Origin: Periplaneta americana
Taxonomy: Eukaryota > Arthropoda > Insecta > Blattodea > Blattidae
DNA: 64,000 bases
Assembly (NCBI RefSeq): GCF_040183065.1
Contig: NC_091132.1
Coordinates: forward strand, 162,636,102-162,700,101
Direction of reading: 5' to 3'
Under the pieces are notes generated by a model. The model did no database searches. It saw only the letters and a list, made by a program, of their open reading frames with translations, and was not told where the DNA came from. This document shows positions 52,151-62,573 of the stretch, one piece after another (position 1 is the first letter of the stretch; each line of letters begins with the position of its first letter). The position numbers and the translations under genes are program-made.

Positions 52151-52374
52151 ACACGGTAAAAACAATCAAGGTCCATCAAAAATCGAAATTGATTCTTATA
52201 TTGGAAAGGAAGTACTATCATGTGGCCTAGCTAGTAATAAGAAATAATCGTTCTTGACATTCCACTACGTCAACTTCTATTAAATACACACATAAGAAAG
52301 CATTAAATGCTTAAACTTTAAAATTCGTTTTTCTCGAAACTTTCTAAAATGGACCTTGATCGTTATTTCCGTGT
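52151..52374. mobile_element. Short non-autonomous element with terminal inverted repeats
   Basis: Left 'cacggtaaaaacaatcaagg' and right 'ccttgatcgttatttccgtg' are inverted copies, about 25 bp long with three to four mismatches. The interior, about 175 bp, has no coding potential. No target duplication was confirmed. Superfamily unknown. Confidence 0.6.
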
Positions 52375-53154
52375 ACCCTTCATATAGATACATTATTTCA
52401 AATGTTATGATTAATACTATTAAATCCCATCAAAATAAAATATAGCCCTATTTATTTCCACATCATCCGATATTGGTCTCCAGATTTCTTCATGTTCCGT
52501 GTTTTTATAGCTTTCATTCCATGTATCATATAAATAGGCCTACGAGTGACATCGTACAAATTCAGTAAGTTTCTGACTGCAATTATCAGGCATCTTTTCT
52601 CATTGTCAATAAAAACAATACAATTCATCGCCACCTGTGATATTACTTCTTTATCTCTTTCTACATTCAATCGTCATAAAGAGTATAAATGTCAAACGTC
52701 TTTGATAAATGTGTCACGAAAATTCGCTGAGCTACCAATTTCAGCGAGAAACTTGTTGGAGGTTTTCGCCCCGAACGAGAATCTCTTTGAGTGAGTGAAA
52801 GTCCATTTGAATTCATGTTATCAATCCTTGAATTTTCTCGCAAAAACATTTCGCTAGCGACATGGCTTCAAGTGTGTAACGGGACTTAGGGGCATCGAAT
52901 TGGAACAGATTCTCCCTGTATCCCGGCGAATATGGGTGTTCACGTTAAACAACATGTAGAAACAATTTTCTATATGACATTTCATGGTTTCACACTTGAA
53001 TGCAGGCACTAATGACCGTTTAAGTTATTAAACTTTGAAAAATTTCCACACACATCGCAGCACAGTAGTGTTTCGAAGTATGCTGGCATTTCTGGCTTTC
53101 CACTTTCCTGGGCTGCAAGAAATATCGTCTACAACCACAGCATTTCAATGGCTT
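52375..53154. other. 3' flank of zinc-finger gene C
   Basis: This region follows the gene C stop on the minus strand and probably contains its 3' UTR. I did not find a confident polyadenylation signal. Confidence 0.35.
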
Positions 53155-54270
53155 TTAACTAATATGGTTCATCATATGAGTTTTTATACCTGTCTTACGC
53201 GAAAAGCACTTCCCACAATCATCGCATTTGAATGGCTTCTCACCTGCGTGTAGGCGTTCATGTCTTGATCGACTACTATGTTGAGAGAAACACTTCCCAC
53301 AAAAATTGCAAACGAATGGTTTCTCAGAGAAGTGAATCCAGCCATGACTCTTTAAATTTCTCTGATTCGAAAAACACACTCCACAAATATCGCACTGAAA
53401 TTGTTTCTCGCCCGTGTGTAGGCTATGATGACTCTTAACGGAACTCAAATAAGAAAAACACTTTCCACAGTCGTTGCATTTAAATGGTTTCTTACCAGTG
53501 TGTTTGCATTCATGAATTTTTAATTCACTCGGGTCAAAAAAGCACTTACCACAAGCATCGCATTTAAGTGGTTTATCGCCAGATTTCCGTCGTTGGTGCT
53601 TTCTTAGAGAAGCCAAATCCGAGAAACACTTTCCACAATCACTGCATTTGATTGGTATATCTATATGCCGGCGTCGGTGTCTCACAAGGGAGCTCCAATT
53701 GGAGAAACTTTTCCCACAGACATCGCATGTGAATATTCCCTCACTAGTATGGCTGTGTTCATGCCATTTTAGGCTACTCCTATTCGAATATAACTTTCCA
53801 CAAACATCACATTTGAATGGATGGTCGCCCGTATGCAGGCTTTGATGGCTTATTAGGGAATCAGACTCATAGAAACATTTTCCACAAACATTGCATTTAA
53901 ATAGTCTCTGACCAGTATGCAAGCGTCCATGCTTTTTTAGCTCACCTGACTGAGCAAAAGATTTTCCACAATCATTGCACTTGTATGGTTTCTCACCAGT
54001 ATGCACGCGTACATGTCTTTTTAATTCACTCGGCTGCAAGAAGCACTTTCCACATACATCGCACATGAATAGTTTTTCACCAGTAACGTGCCTATGCATT
54101 TCTAAGCTACTTGCCTGAGCGAAGCACTTTCCACAGACTTGACATTTGAATTGCTTCTTACCTCGATGAGCTCGCAAAATGTTTGCGAATGGAACAGAAT
54201 GCTTAATAGTCTCAGCTTGTGCAAATCCTTCGCAATCTGATGATACAGTGCTGTAATGTGTGTCTGCAAA
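53155..54270 (-). CDS. Zinc-finger gene C, exon 4: twelve C2H2 fingers
   Basis: The acceptor ttgtgatag precedes 54270. The exon opens with one base completing AG|T, then TTT GCA GAC (Ser-Phe-Ala-Asp), the same entry phase as gene A exon 4. A 40-residue lead-in is followed by twelve finger modules from FKCQVC (about residue 48) to FKCDDCGKCF, and a stop at 53155-53157. Finger 1 is irregular: its His pair is H-x1-H (EMHRHVTGEK), two residues short. Finger 7 has Lys for the last zinc-binding His (KHQRRK). The others fit CX2CX12HX3H with TGE(K/R)P-like linkers, several altered (TSEGIF, HIDIPI, FSEKPF). Predicted nuclear DNA-binding protein. Module sequences are more diverged than in gene A. Confidence 0.93.
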   Translation of the reverse strand, partial: FADTHYSTVSSDCEGFAQAETIKHSVPFANILRAHRGKKQFKCQVCGKCFAQASSLEMHRHVTGEKLFMCDVCGKCFLQPSELKRHVRVHTGEKPYKCNDCGKSFAQSGELKKHGRLHTGQRLFKCNVCGKCFYESDSLISHQSLHTGDHPFKCDVCGKLYSNRSSLKWHEHSHTSEGIFTCDVCGKSFSNWSSLVRHRRRHIDIPIKCSDCGKCFSDLASLRKHQRRKSGDKPLKCDACGKCFFDPSELKIHECKHTGKKPFKCNDCGKCFSYLSSVKSHHSLHTGEKQFQCDICGVCFSNQRNLKSHGWIHFSEKPFVCNFCGKCFSQHSSRSRHERLHAGEKPFKCDDCGKCFSRKTGIKTHMMNHIS

Positions 54271-54479
54271 ACTATCACAAAAATACAGCATCAGTCTCTA
54301 AAATTCAGAATTAAATCAGCATTCACACAAATACAAAATCTACAAGAAATCACAAGTAAACTTCATAACAGAATTACACGTGAGTAGGTCACATTTATAT
54401 TGTTTGAATATTTAATTTCACGCACCTATATAAAATGTAACAACAATTAAGTATTTAATGCTTTATAATTAATAACATT
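54271..54479. other. Start of gene C intron 3, unassigned
   Basis: AT-rich intron sequence before the LINE relic. Confidence 0.35.
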
Positions 54480-55275
54480 TAATAACAGTTTTGCTATACA
54501 GCTGCCAAACTTGGACACTGTCTGAGAGACAACGCTCAAATATACAAACATGCCAGAGGAAGATGTTAAGAAAAATACTGGGCAACACGCTACGAGACAG
54601 AATGACAAACTAAACACTGCAAAGACCAACGAACATTACTGACGCAGCAGAACGAGCCACGGCAACGAAGTGGACCTGGGGGGGGGGGGACATGTGGCGA
54701 GACTACACCAGGCAAGATGGACCCATGCAGTAACGATGTGGGACCCCTACGTCGGAAAGAGAGGACAGGGAAGACCACGGCTCAGATGGTCTGACATGTT
54801 TACCAAAGAGGCGGGGAAACAATGGTCGAAGACAGCAAAGAACAGAGTTTTGTGGAAAGAACTATGGAAGGTCATTGTAAATAGATAATGTAATCAGTGT
54901 TAAGATATTGTAAATAGTAAAGTCAGTATTAGTGAAAGTGTGAGATAAGTTTTGTAAATAGTAAAGTCAGTGTTGAGAAAGTATCAGTTAAATAGTGTAA
55001 ACAGCAATCAGTGTTTGTCAAAGTGTTGGTGTTAGTATAATGTGGGTAGTGCAAAAAAATATAAACAAAGAAGAGAGTGCTGAGACTAGTTGAAGTCTAA
55101 CAGGGTTATTAACCATATTACAAAAGTAGTATACACGACAAGCTCGCCTGGATTGGCTTACCAAGTGAGTACACTTGAACCATCCCTGTCGAGGGGGTTT
55201 TAACCGCATCACAGGAGGCCTGTGCCCAACATGGGACATCATGGCTAACATTCATTCATTCATTCGTTCAATCAA
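54480..55275 (+). pseudogene. LINE reverse-transcriptase tail and 3' UTR with (CATT)n end
   Basis: Coding relic in shifting frames: 'LYSCQTWTLSERQRSNIQTC', 'QRKMLRKILGNTLRDRMTN', then a 12-base G run (54678-54689) with a frame change, then 'GHVARLHQARWTHAVTMWDP', 'YVGKRGQGRPRLRWSDMFTK' and a stop at 54886-54888. A 3' UTR with repeated 'gtaaatagtaaagtcagt' motifs leads to 'ggcctgtgcccaacatggga' and 'cattcattcattcattcg' at 55250-55268, which I take as its 3' end. It is the post-palm end of a Jockey/RTE-like LINE, in intron 3 of gene C. Confidence 0.78.
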
Positions 55276-55972
55276 TTAATAACAACGTAAATGGGCAACA
55301 TAATGCAATGGCTAAATTATGCAAACTGAGAATAAATAGTAAAATTACCAGATTATCGAAAATAATAATAAATGGGAAGATTCTTCTTGCTAAAAAGGCA
55401 GATAAATATCACAGACGTCAATTCTCACCACACAGCTTCATTCATTTTACCTCATTAGTTGGATCGTCGACTAACTTTCAATATAGAATGAATAGTGGTA
55501 TATAAATATGAATCAGAGTGATTTCTAAAGTAGTTCGTCCAGCATTGAAAGAAAGGGAATTATTTTATATAATTCTTTGTATATGTCTACGTAATATACA
55601 CGAGATTTCTGCGGCCATATGCAGTAAATTCCTCGCTTAAAGACGTATGAAGTGGGTCTGGAAATCAAAAGCCCTATTATTCCATGACTGATGTAGAATA
55701 AAGTCGGGCACACAGCAGTGGATAAATGGCAAATGGCAGGAATATTAATTTTCAATTTTAGCACAAAAAAATTGAATGTTAGAGACCTAATTCCAGAATT
55801 TAGGACACAATGAAACTGAAGAATGATTTCAAATCGGACGTTACTTGTGGAACTACAAGGTGCAGCTAAGTATTCAGACGGTTTTAGAAGGCCGTTTACT
55901 GAGCAACATGAGGGGTTATGGATATCGATCAACAGTCATTTGTTAGCATTTTTTATGTCATTTTGTGTAATC
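55276..55972. other. Unassigned intron sequence of gene C
   Basis: No exon or element was recognised. A minus-strand frame of 135 codons (55525-55932) shows no motif and reads across AT-rich sequence. Confidence 0.3.
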
Positions 55973-57045
55973 ATGGAGTATTGTGCTTTCGTTATCGAGA
56001 CATTTTTCAAGAATGGTGATTTAGTTGTGAAAACTGAACATGCCTTTCATCTCCAATTTAATGTTGGCTGTCAAGGAGCCGTTCCTGCTCACAATACCAT
56101 TTTCAGATGGGTATAAAACTTTCAATTATCAGCATCAGCTTGCAAGAAAAAAACACCAGGTCACGTTCGAAGTGTACGAACGCCAGATAACATTGAGCGA
56201 GTTAGAGTGGCTGTTACGAGGAGTCCACATCGATCAGCTAGACGGCAGGCTATAGCACTGCGACTTTCAGAAGGTTCTGCGCGTCGAATATTGCACTGAG
56301 ATCTTAAGTTTCATCCATATAAACCTATGATTGTTCAGCAATTGAATGAGGGAGACTACCTAAAGCAGGACATTCGCCGAGAGAATGGTGGAAATTTTCG
56401 CTGACGAAGTTGTTATGTTCATGAGTGACGAGGCACATTTCCATTTAAATGGTTATGTTAATAATCAGGACTTTAGATACTGGGCCCCCGAAAATCCTAA
56501 GGAACTACACGAGCGTTCGCTTCACTGTGCAAAGGTTACAGTGTGGTGCTGTGTTTAGATACTGCGTCATGGGTCCGTGTTTTTGTAGGAGAACAGGAAC
56601 ACCGTGCAGTGAATAGCGAACGCTACGTCGAAATCTTAAGGGCATTTCTTCAACCAGAACTGCGCAGGCGTCTAAGTGGGATTGACAGACAAATTGTATG
56701 GTTTCAGCAAAATGGTGTCATAGCTCATACAACAGAAAATTAAATGACAGTTTTGCTCTGCATGTTTCCAGTGCACATAATTTCTCGGCGTTTCGACAAT
56801 CCCTGGCCTCCCCTCTCGCCTGACCTTACCGTCTGCGACTACTTTCTGTGGGGTTACCTGAAGTCCAAACTGTATGTAAACAGGCCCCAAACAACTGATG
56901 ACCTGAAGATTGCCATTGCCCAAGGAAATCGCCAAGATTGATGGCGAAATGTTCGAAAGAGCGACACGCAACAGAGGGAAAGACTTGAAGAGTGCATAGA
57001 GAGGGAGACAGACACCATTTGAAGGACATAATTTTCAAGACTATC
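55973..57045 (+). pseudogene. mariner-like transposase relic (DUF4817 type)
   Basis: From ATG 55973: MEYCAFVIETFFKNGDLVVK, 'AFHLQFNVGCQGAVPAHNTI', FRWV, a first helix-turn-helix. Then 'RSVRTPDNIERVRVAVTRSP' and 'HRSARRQAIALRLSEGSARR', a second. Catalytic blocks: 'FMSDEAHFHLNGYVNNQDFR' near 56430; 'VWFQQNGVIAHTTEN' near 56700, where the catalytic Asp of the usual QQDGA is Asn; 'PPLSPDLTVCDYFLWGYLKS' near 56820. The C-terminus is broken (RLEECIERE). At least six frame breaks or stops. Inverted repeats were not located. Confidence 0.85.
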
Positions 57046-58326
57046 TAAATGTATGTCAATAAAATGGTATATAGCAAATTTTCTTTTGGCAATAACAGAT
57101 TTGTTCTAATAGACATAACTGGGTCATTTGCAGAATTTGTATAACAAATGATGTCCATCAATTCTTACCCTTTCCATTATTGCATTTATAACGATAGAGT
57201 TATAAATTCCTAACAGTGAGTAGTTTCAATACTAATGTAGTAAACGTCACAAGAATTATTTCCTTCGTGTGAAAGATTTCACGAGAATAAAATAAAATTC
57301 TGATACTGACAGCTAAAATGCAGTGTCCATACTGGTTAAGTTTTTAAAATGGAGCATGATTATGTCCAGATAAACGTTTGTTTAATAATATAATTGACAA
57401 AAAAAATTAAAGAAACATTTGGTATCTTCATTTATGTCCGAGTTTATATTTCCTTAAATATAATTACACAATTACTCTAGTCCAGCAAGTCAGTCAGGTC
57501 TGTTACACTATTCTGTTCCTATGGATACACAGTTGAAAAAGAGATCCCACAGATGTCAGCACAAGTCAAGATGATGCACAAAGGCACATATTGATTGTAC
57601 TGCTATGTTCACTCATTTTGATTTGGCGAGTTTGTGTGTCATACTCTTGCTTTGTGTTTTAGTCTAAGCGTGCATTTTTACTCTGTCAGATCTGTTTGTG
57701 TTGTGTTTTCCACAAATAATAACATATAAAGTCAAGATCAAGAGGACATAATAGTACACGTGTCCAGTAGTGAAGTTACTAATTTGAAGATTTTAAAGCA
57801 AAAACATTTTAGGTTAGCACATGCTTGTTTGCTTTGTCATGTCTGTTACCTATCAGATCTGTTACTCCGTCATGTCTGTTACATCATTCAAGCAAGGTGA
57901 GTGTACAGTGGCTGATTACTATGGCAGAGACATTGCACTATATTAATAAATGCAGAATATGCACTAAATAGTACTTTAATTTTGACGTTCTCAATCGTCC
58001 ATTTGTTTACAATTTTTGCAAATGATCCAACTACTGAGTTATTTCCATCTGAAAATCGTTTGATTCCTCTGCCGCACCTTGTATATAATTCTATGATCAG
58101 CATTGACTTCGTATCTTTTTCCCCGCATTATATCTGTAGCCTACCTTTTCTGTGTGGCCACGGTGCTTCCCATTCGTGCATGATTCTTAGCAATCTTACC
58201 CATTCATTCACAGTATAGGGATAAACCATCCCGTGCCATAACAGATTGCAGATTAATGTCATTAGCGAAAATTTTAATTGAACAATGCAAGGAAGGACTA
58301 TGCGAAGACTAGTGCACTACACTCAC
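57046..58326. other. Unassigned intron sequence of gene C
   Basis: No element was recognised. Short frames on both strands lack motifs. Confidence 0.3.
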
Positions 58327-58409
58327 CTATTAGTTAAATTCTCATTCTCCTCTGCCGTAACTTCTAATTTCAGCTCTTCCTTTATTGCGTCAAAGTCACA
58401 CAACTCTTC
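58327..58409 (-). CDS. Zinc-finger gene C, exon 3 (acidic linker)
   Basis: The acceptor is a T-rich tract ending tag before 58409, and the donor AATAG|gtgagt follows 58327. The 83 nt encode EELCDFDAIKEELKLEVTAE then 'ENENLTN', plus AG, joining T of the finger exon at 54270. Closest to gene B exon 3 (EELCD...KEELK-EVT-EENE), so genes B and C share a more recent ancestor in this exon than either does with A. Confidence 0.92.
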
Positions 58410-58608
58410 CTAAAAAAATAAAGAACAAGCATAACACAAATATGGCGCAACGTTACATGAAGAGTGCATCCAATTTCATGCAATAGGCCTGCATTTAAGT
58501 CCTACCGAAAGAAAGTAGAAACTTTAATAAAAGTTTGTGGAGCACATATTTCTAATACAGGGAAATCTTAACTGTTTTTATAAGAATGATCTGTGAGCAA
58601 ACATGTCA

Positions 58609-58865
58609 TTACTTACAAGGAGAGGACACGCTCTGTATATCACCGAATTAAATCAGATTTTGTGACATGGAAGTACAAGACACACTGTTTAAAGTCATAC
58701 CTGGTATGGGTGGCCAAATAACCCTCGTTTTGGAAATATTGGCAATTGTTTGTGACATACTTCCGTTAGGTGCCTAATAGGGAAGCATTAGACTGTGGTT
58801 GGATGCTGAGTTGTCCAGGCAACCCGAGTTCGAATCCTAATGCCTTCTCATTTTTTAAAGCTTGA

Positions 58866-58911
<46 letters not shown>

Positions 58912-59525
58912 TTAATTCACTTTCAGTTGTCAGTTCCTATATTCAAATCCATGTTGAAATATGCGTGGTACGCATCAAAATTGATAAACGAATGAGAAGT
59001 ATTTGTGAATGTGAAGGATATCTGTGTCGCAGCAGAAGTGCGTAAAAATGTGTGTGACTGTGGACAACCTTCTTTCATTTGCTGTGCATAGTGTAGGAAA
59101 TATGTATGTTTTGTGTGTTTTTATGACATCATAGTGAATCGGGTACAAAATGAAATGGAATAGCTGCTACGGAAATAGAACAGACATTGAGAAATATGAT
59201 ATAGGTATGGAAATAGATAATTGTGATCACAATATTAATCATTATTAAAAGAAAAAAATATAGAACCAGTTAAGATTTGAATTCAGGTTGCCTGGATAAC
59301 AACTCAGCATCCAACCATATGGGCTATGCTGCTATGCAAGCTAATGCTCCTCTGTTAGGCAACTAACGGAAGTATGTCACAAACAATAGCCAATATTTCC
59401 AAAACGAGGGGCCATTGGCGACCCATATCAGGTATGACTTTAAACAGTACGTCTAGTACTTTCATCTCACACAATCTTATTCCATTCGGTGATATACAGA
59501 GCGTGTCCTCTCCTTGTCAGTAATA
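58609..59525. mobile_element. Long-inverted-repeat (foldback-like) element, about 0.9 kb
   Basis: Left arm 58609-58860 ('acaaggagaggacacgctct', 'gacatacttccgttaggtgc', 'ggttggatgctgagttgtcc') is repeated inverted at about 59265-59525, over roughly 250 bp with moderate divergence and a small insertion. Each arm carries a B-box-like 'gttcgaatcc' / 'ttgaattcagg' motif; the left arm also contains perfectly complementary gcattag ... ctaatgc either side of it. The spacer holds (ATT)n at 58866-58911 and no open frame of note. The outer ends share 'attact'. Superfamily unknown. Confidence 0.8.
58866..58911. repeat. (ATT)n microsatellite
   Basis: About 15 ATT units just inside the left arm of the long-inverted-repeat element. 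Confidence 0.95.
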
Positions 59526-59959
59526 AATTCAGTGGCATAACCTCAACCAGACAATGACAGTTTTTTGATAACAATGTTTAATTTAAAACATAAATACGTC
59601 AAAATAAAACCCAACAAAAATTTCAGTGTCACAACATACAGGGTGATTCAGATCACCCATAATAGTCATTTATTTCGGAAACTAGTGCATTAAAATTTTG
59701 GAGACAAAAATATCTGTAACTAAATAAACATGTGAACTTTCACTGGAGCTTGATTTCATCAATCAGTCCTAACAGGAAGTAGTCAGTGGCGTATCACTTT
59801 AAAATCTCATATGGGAGTCAGGGTCAAGTAGGGTACCATTTGATAGAGCTCTTCAAAAGAAACAACTTTCATAGGAAACGTTTTTATTACTTTTTCAATG
59901 AGGAAACGTACGAAAAGACAATGCCACAGTGGCAGCTGACTGGCTGAGGCAAGTGTGTA
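59526..59959. other. Unassigned, with a transposon-end-like motif
   Basis: 'acatacagggtgattcagat' near 59635 resembles the start of several insect transposable elements, but no matching second end or coding sequence was found. Confidence 0.3.
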
Positions 59960-60250
59960 TATAATCACTTAGTGATTTCAGACGGCGCTCATTCTGTGGG
60001 ATCCCGGCCACTTAGTCACTCGTAATGAGTGCACCTCTGCACATTAGTGTGTTGGTCATTGTGGCACTGTCACATATCTGTGACAGTGCATGAGGGTTGG
60101 CCACTAAATGTAAACTAAGAGGTGGAGCTTAAACTGAGATGATTCAATCCAGCATTGGAATTGGAATCCAGTGTCGCTCAGTGGATAGAGCGTCAACATG
60201 TAGAGCTGAAAACCCGGGTTCGAATCCCGGTGCCGGAGAGAATTGTTCTC
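59960..60250 (+). repeat. Solitary tRNA-Tyr-like SINE of the 385-bp family
   Basis: The order matches 42954-43200: 'gatcccggccacttagtcac', 'gagtgcacctctgcacatta', 'gaggtggagcttaaactgag', then the head with A box 'gtcgctcagtggatagagc', loop ATGTAGA (GTA, with the usual U33) and B box 'gggttcgaatccc', then 'ggagagaattgttctctgc'. Its A and B boxes are closer to the tRNA consensus than those of the tandem copies. Confidence 0.88.
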
Positions 60251-60389
60251 TGCTCTACCGAGCTTTCATCATATTGTGCTGACAGTTGTGTTGTGATAAA
60301 AAATCACAAAAGTATTAAAGCTTCGGCAAAGAAAGGAACCTTAAGTGAAAATTAAATTGTAATCCTAACTTCAATACTATTCCCTTCAT

Positions 60390-61694
60390 CAGCGTTTCTC
60401 AAACTATGGTCCGCGGACCACCTGTGGTCTTCGAAGTCGGCCCTTGTGGTCCTTCAAAAAGGACAGAAGAAAAAATCAAATTCAAACGAATTGCATTCAA
60501 ACTATAGCTGAAAACCTTAGTTTGTAAATGACACATGGCAATCGCCTTTCACTTTTTCTTCCAGTACTAACATTTTATGAAATTTATTACCCTGCCTGTC
60601 TACTGGCTTCCCACTCTACTCTCGGCAACAAAAGAGGGATTTAAAACACTATGAACGTGGTGTTTCTCGCCATCTTTTCCCTGCACATCAGCTGATGGCA
60701 TGTGGCTATGTACAGTGGCATGTCTTTCAGATATATTCTGAAAACTAAACGAACTAAATCTCTCTCTACAAGGTAATTCTTTGACTGTTCTCAATGCGCA
60801 TGAGAAAATAAAGGTGTTTGAGAGGAAACTTGGTTTGGGGCCAGTTCCCTAAAACAGAGGATTTTTTCACTATTGCCAACCCTGGAGTCTTTTTTGGTTG
60901 AAAATGATTTCGTTATTGGAAAAGAATTGTGCAATGACATATGTTCGCATCTCGAAACTCTGAGGTCACAATTTAAAACTTATTTTCCAAATAAATATGA
61001 CGTATTTTCATGTGTTCGTGATCACTTTAATTGCGATATTGAAAATAACAAACTTTCATTGAGTGAAAGAGAACAGTTAATTGAACTCTCGAATGACAAA
61101 GGACTTAAAATAAAATTCGAACCGGAAGGTAGGGTTAATTTCTGGACCTCAACACAAGCTAAAAGAGAATATACCGAGCTGTACAGTGATGCTTTACAGA
61201 TTATAATTCAGTTTGCTTTTACGTATCTGTGTGAGAAAGGGCTTTCATCACTAACTCTAATAAAAACAAATTATCGAAATCGACTCGATGTATGTGACAA
61301 TCTCCGACTTAAGCTTACCAGCATACATTCAAATCTAGAACAATTCTGCAAGAATCAGAAGGCATATCTATCTCATTAATGTGAGTACGAACATTTATTT
61401 ACTTCGTTTAGTGAATAAGTTAAATATTATCCATACTCTAATAGCCTTGAATTATTAAAAAAATCGAAAATGAATTTTTTTCTATTAAAATTAACTTAGT
61501 TAATAGTAATATAAAATTAATATAATTTAATTAATTTTAATCAATTAATTCTATTTTAAACTATAAGTATACTAGTATTAAAATATGCTACAAAAGTCGT
61601 AAATTTGTTTTCGAAAGGAACAAGAGTAAGGTAGTCCTCGGAACTGTTCTGACTTAAAAAGTGTCCCCATTTCAAATAAGTTTGAGAAACACTG
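60390..61694 (+). mobile_element. hAT element (SCAND3/ZBED-like), 1.3 kb, internally deleted
   Basis: Ends CAGCGTTTCTCAAACT (from 60390) and its inverted counterpart AGTTTGAGAAACACTG (to 61694) are hAT terminal repeats with one mismatch. The flanking octamers CCCTTCAT and CTCTACAT agree at six of eight positions, as expected for an aged 8-bp duplication. Just inside the left end is the 'ggtccgcggaccacc' palindrome usual for this subgroup. Only the C-terminal third of the transposase remains. Confidence 0.9.
60840..61379 (+). pseudogene. hAT transposase C-terminal domain (SCAND3-like)
   Basis: The frame, with no proper start codon, is open to the TAA at 61377-61379. It reads 'LPTLESFLVENDF', 'LETLRSQFKTYFPNKYDV', 'LSLSEREQLIELSNDKG', 'VNFWTSTQAKREYTELYSDA', 'LQIIIQFAFTYLCEKGLSSL', 'TLIKTNYRNRLDVCDNLRLK', 'LTSIHSNLEQFC'. 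The 'TYLCE-G-S-L---K---RNRL' block is the hAT dimerisation motif. Just upstream, in another frame, HEKIKVFERKLGLG continues the same protein, so a frameshift lies near 60840. The catalytic N-terminal part is deleted. Confidence 0.85.
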
Positions 61695-61936
61695 CTCTAC
61701 ATAATGATATTGTGTAAGCAAAGTTACTTAATTGAAAATTAAATAAAATCAGAGGTCAAATCTAGGATATATTGTATAAAGAGAGTATAATCGACAGTAA
61801 GTACACTAAAACAGTGGTAGTTCTTTCACATGTCTAACTACACTGGGGGAAAGTTGTACAGAGATGGCGTTCATGACAAACAGAATACAAGATAAAGCTT
61901 GCAATTATACCTAGAGCACTCAATAAGCCCACTCAC
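61695..61936. other. Unassigned intron sequence of gene C
   Basis: No feature was recognised between the hAT element and gene C exon 2. Confidence 0.35.
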
Positions 61937-62020
61937 CTTAGCCTCGTGTTTCATCTCCGATGTGAAATCACAACTGTTGTCCTCACATTCTATCTTTATC
62001 TGAGAGGATATTTGCACACC
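61937..62020 (-). CDS. Zinc-finger gene C, exon 2 (leader, short form)
   Basis: The acceptor tgttccccag precedes 62020 and the donor GCTAAG|gtgagt follows 61937. The 84 nt (28 codons, phase 0 at both ends) read GVQISSQIKIECEDNSCDFT then SEMKHEAK. The 'IKIECEDNSCDFTSEMK' core aligns with 'MKTECVDYSCDLKSEIK' of gene A exon 2, but the exon is 18 codons shorter. The first coding exon (MDVIK type) is not in the remaining 2 kb and should lie beyond 64000. Confidence 0.87.
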
Positions 62021-62221
62021 CTGGGGAACAAAGAGATATCACAAATGAGTAATTTATATTAGATACCGGTTTTCAACTTAAATTTAACTGTTAGAGGCTG
62101 GACTCTGGTTCTCCAGATGAGGGCTTGGCCATTATTTCAGGCACGAGAGAAATTGTACGAGTAAAAACAATAGGAATTACAGAGAGTCCAGGACCTGTAT
62201 ACAAAAATTGAGGAAGTTGCT

Positions 62222-62440
62222 TACATACATAGTATACGTACAATTATATGCATACATACATACATATCCTACATACATACACAAACAGCATACCGTTATG
62301 CATACATAAATAAATACACACATACATAGCACTACAAACACACACAAATGAACAGATGCACACACGAACCCATGCATGCATCCTCTCACAATGCACGCAC
62401 GTATTGACACACATATATACATACATACATACATACATGA
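62222..62440. repeat. (CATA)n-rich microsatellite region
   Basis: Irregular CATA/CACA repeats over about 220 bp. The Tyr/Cys/Val-rich frames on the minus strand here are artefacts. Confidence 0.93.
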
Positions 62441-62573
62441 TGCAGAATCACTAAATTATTTTAAGGGGGTAGGTACAGCTTAACAGGTTGGAAAAAATCT
62501 ATTTTTCAAAATATTTTTTTATTTGATGCAACATTTGTTGAAGTTCATTTTAGTGAAAGAATTATGTGAATAT

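Noticed and set aside
62177..62438. Two Cys/Tyr-rich minus-strand frames
   Set aside because: Both come from the CATA/CACA microsatellite.
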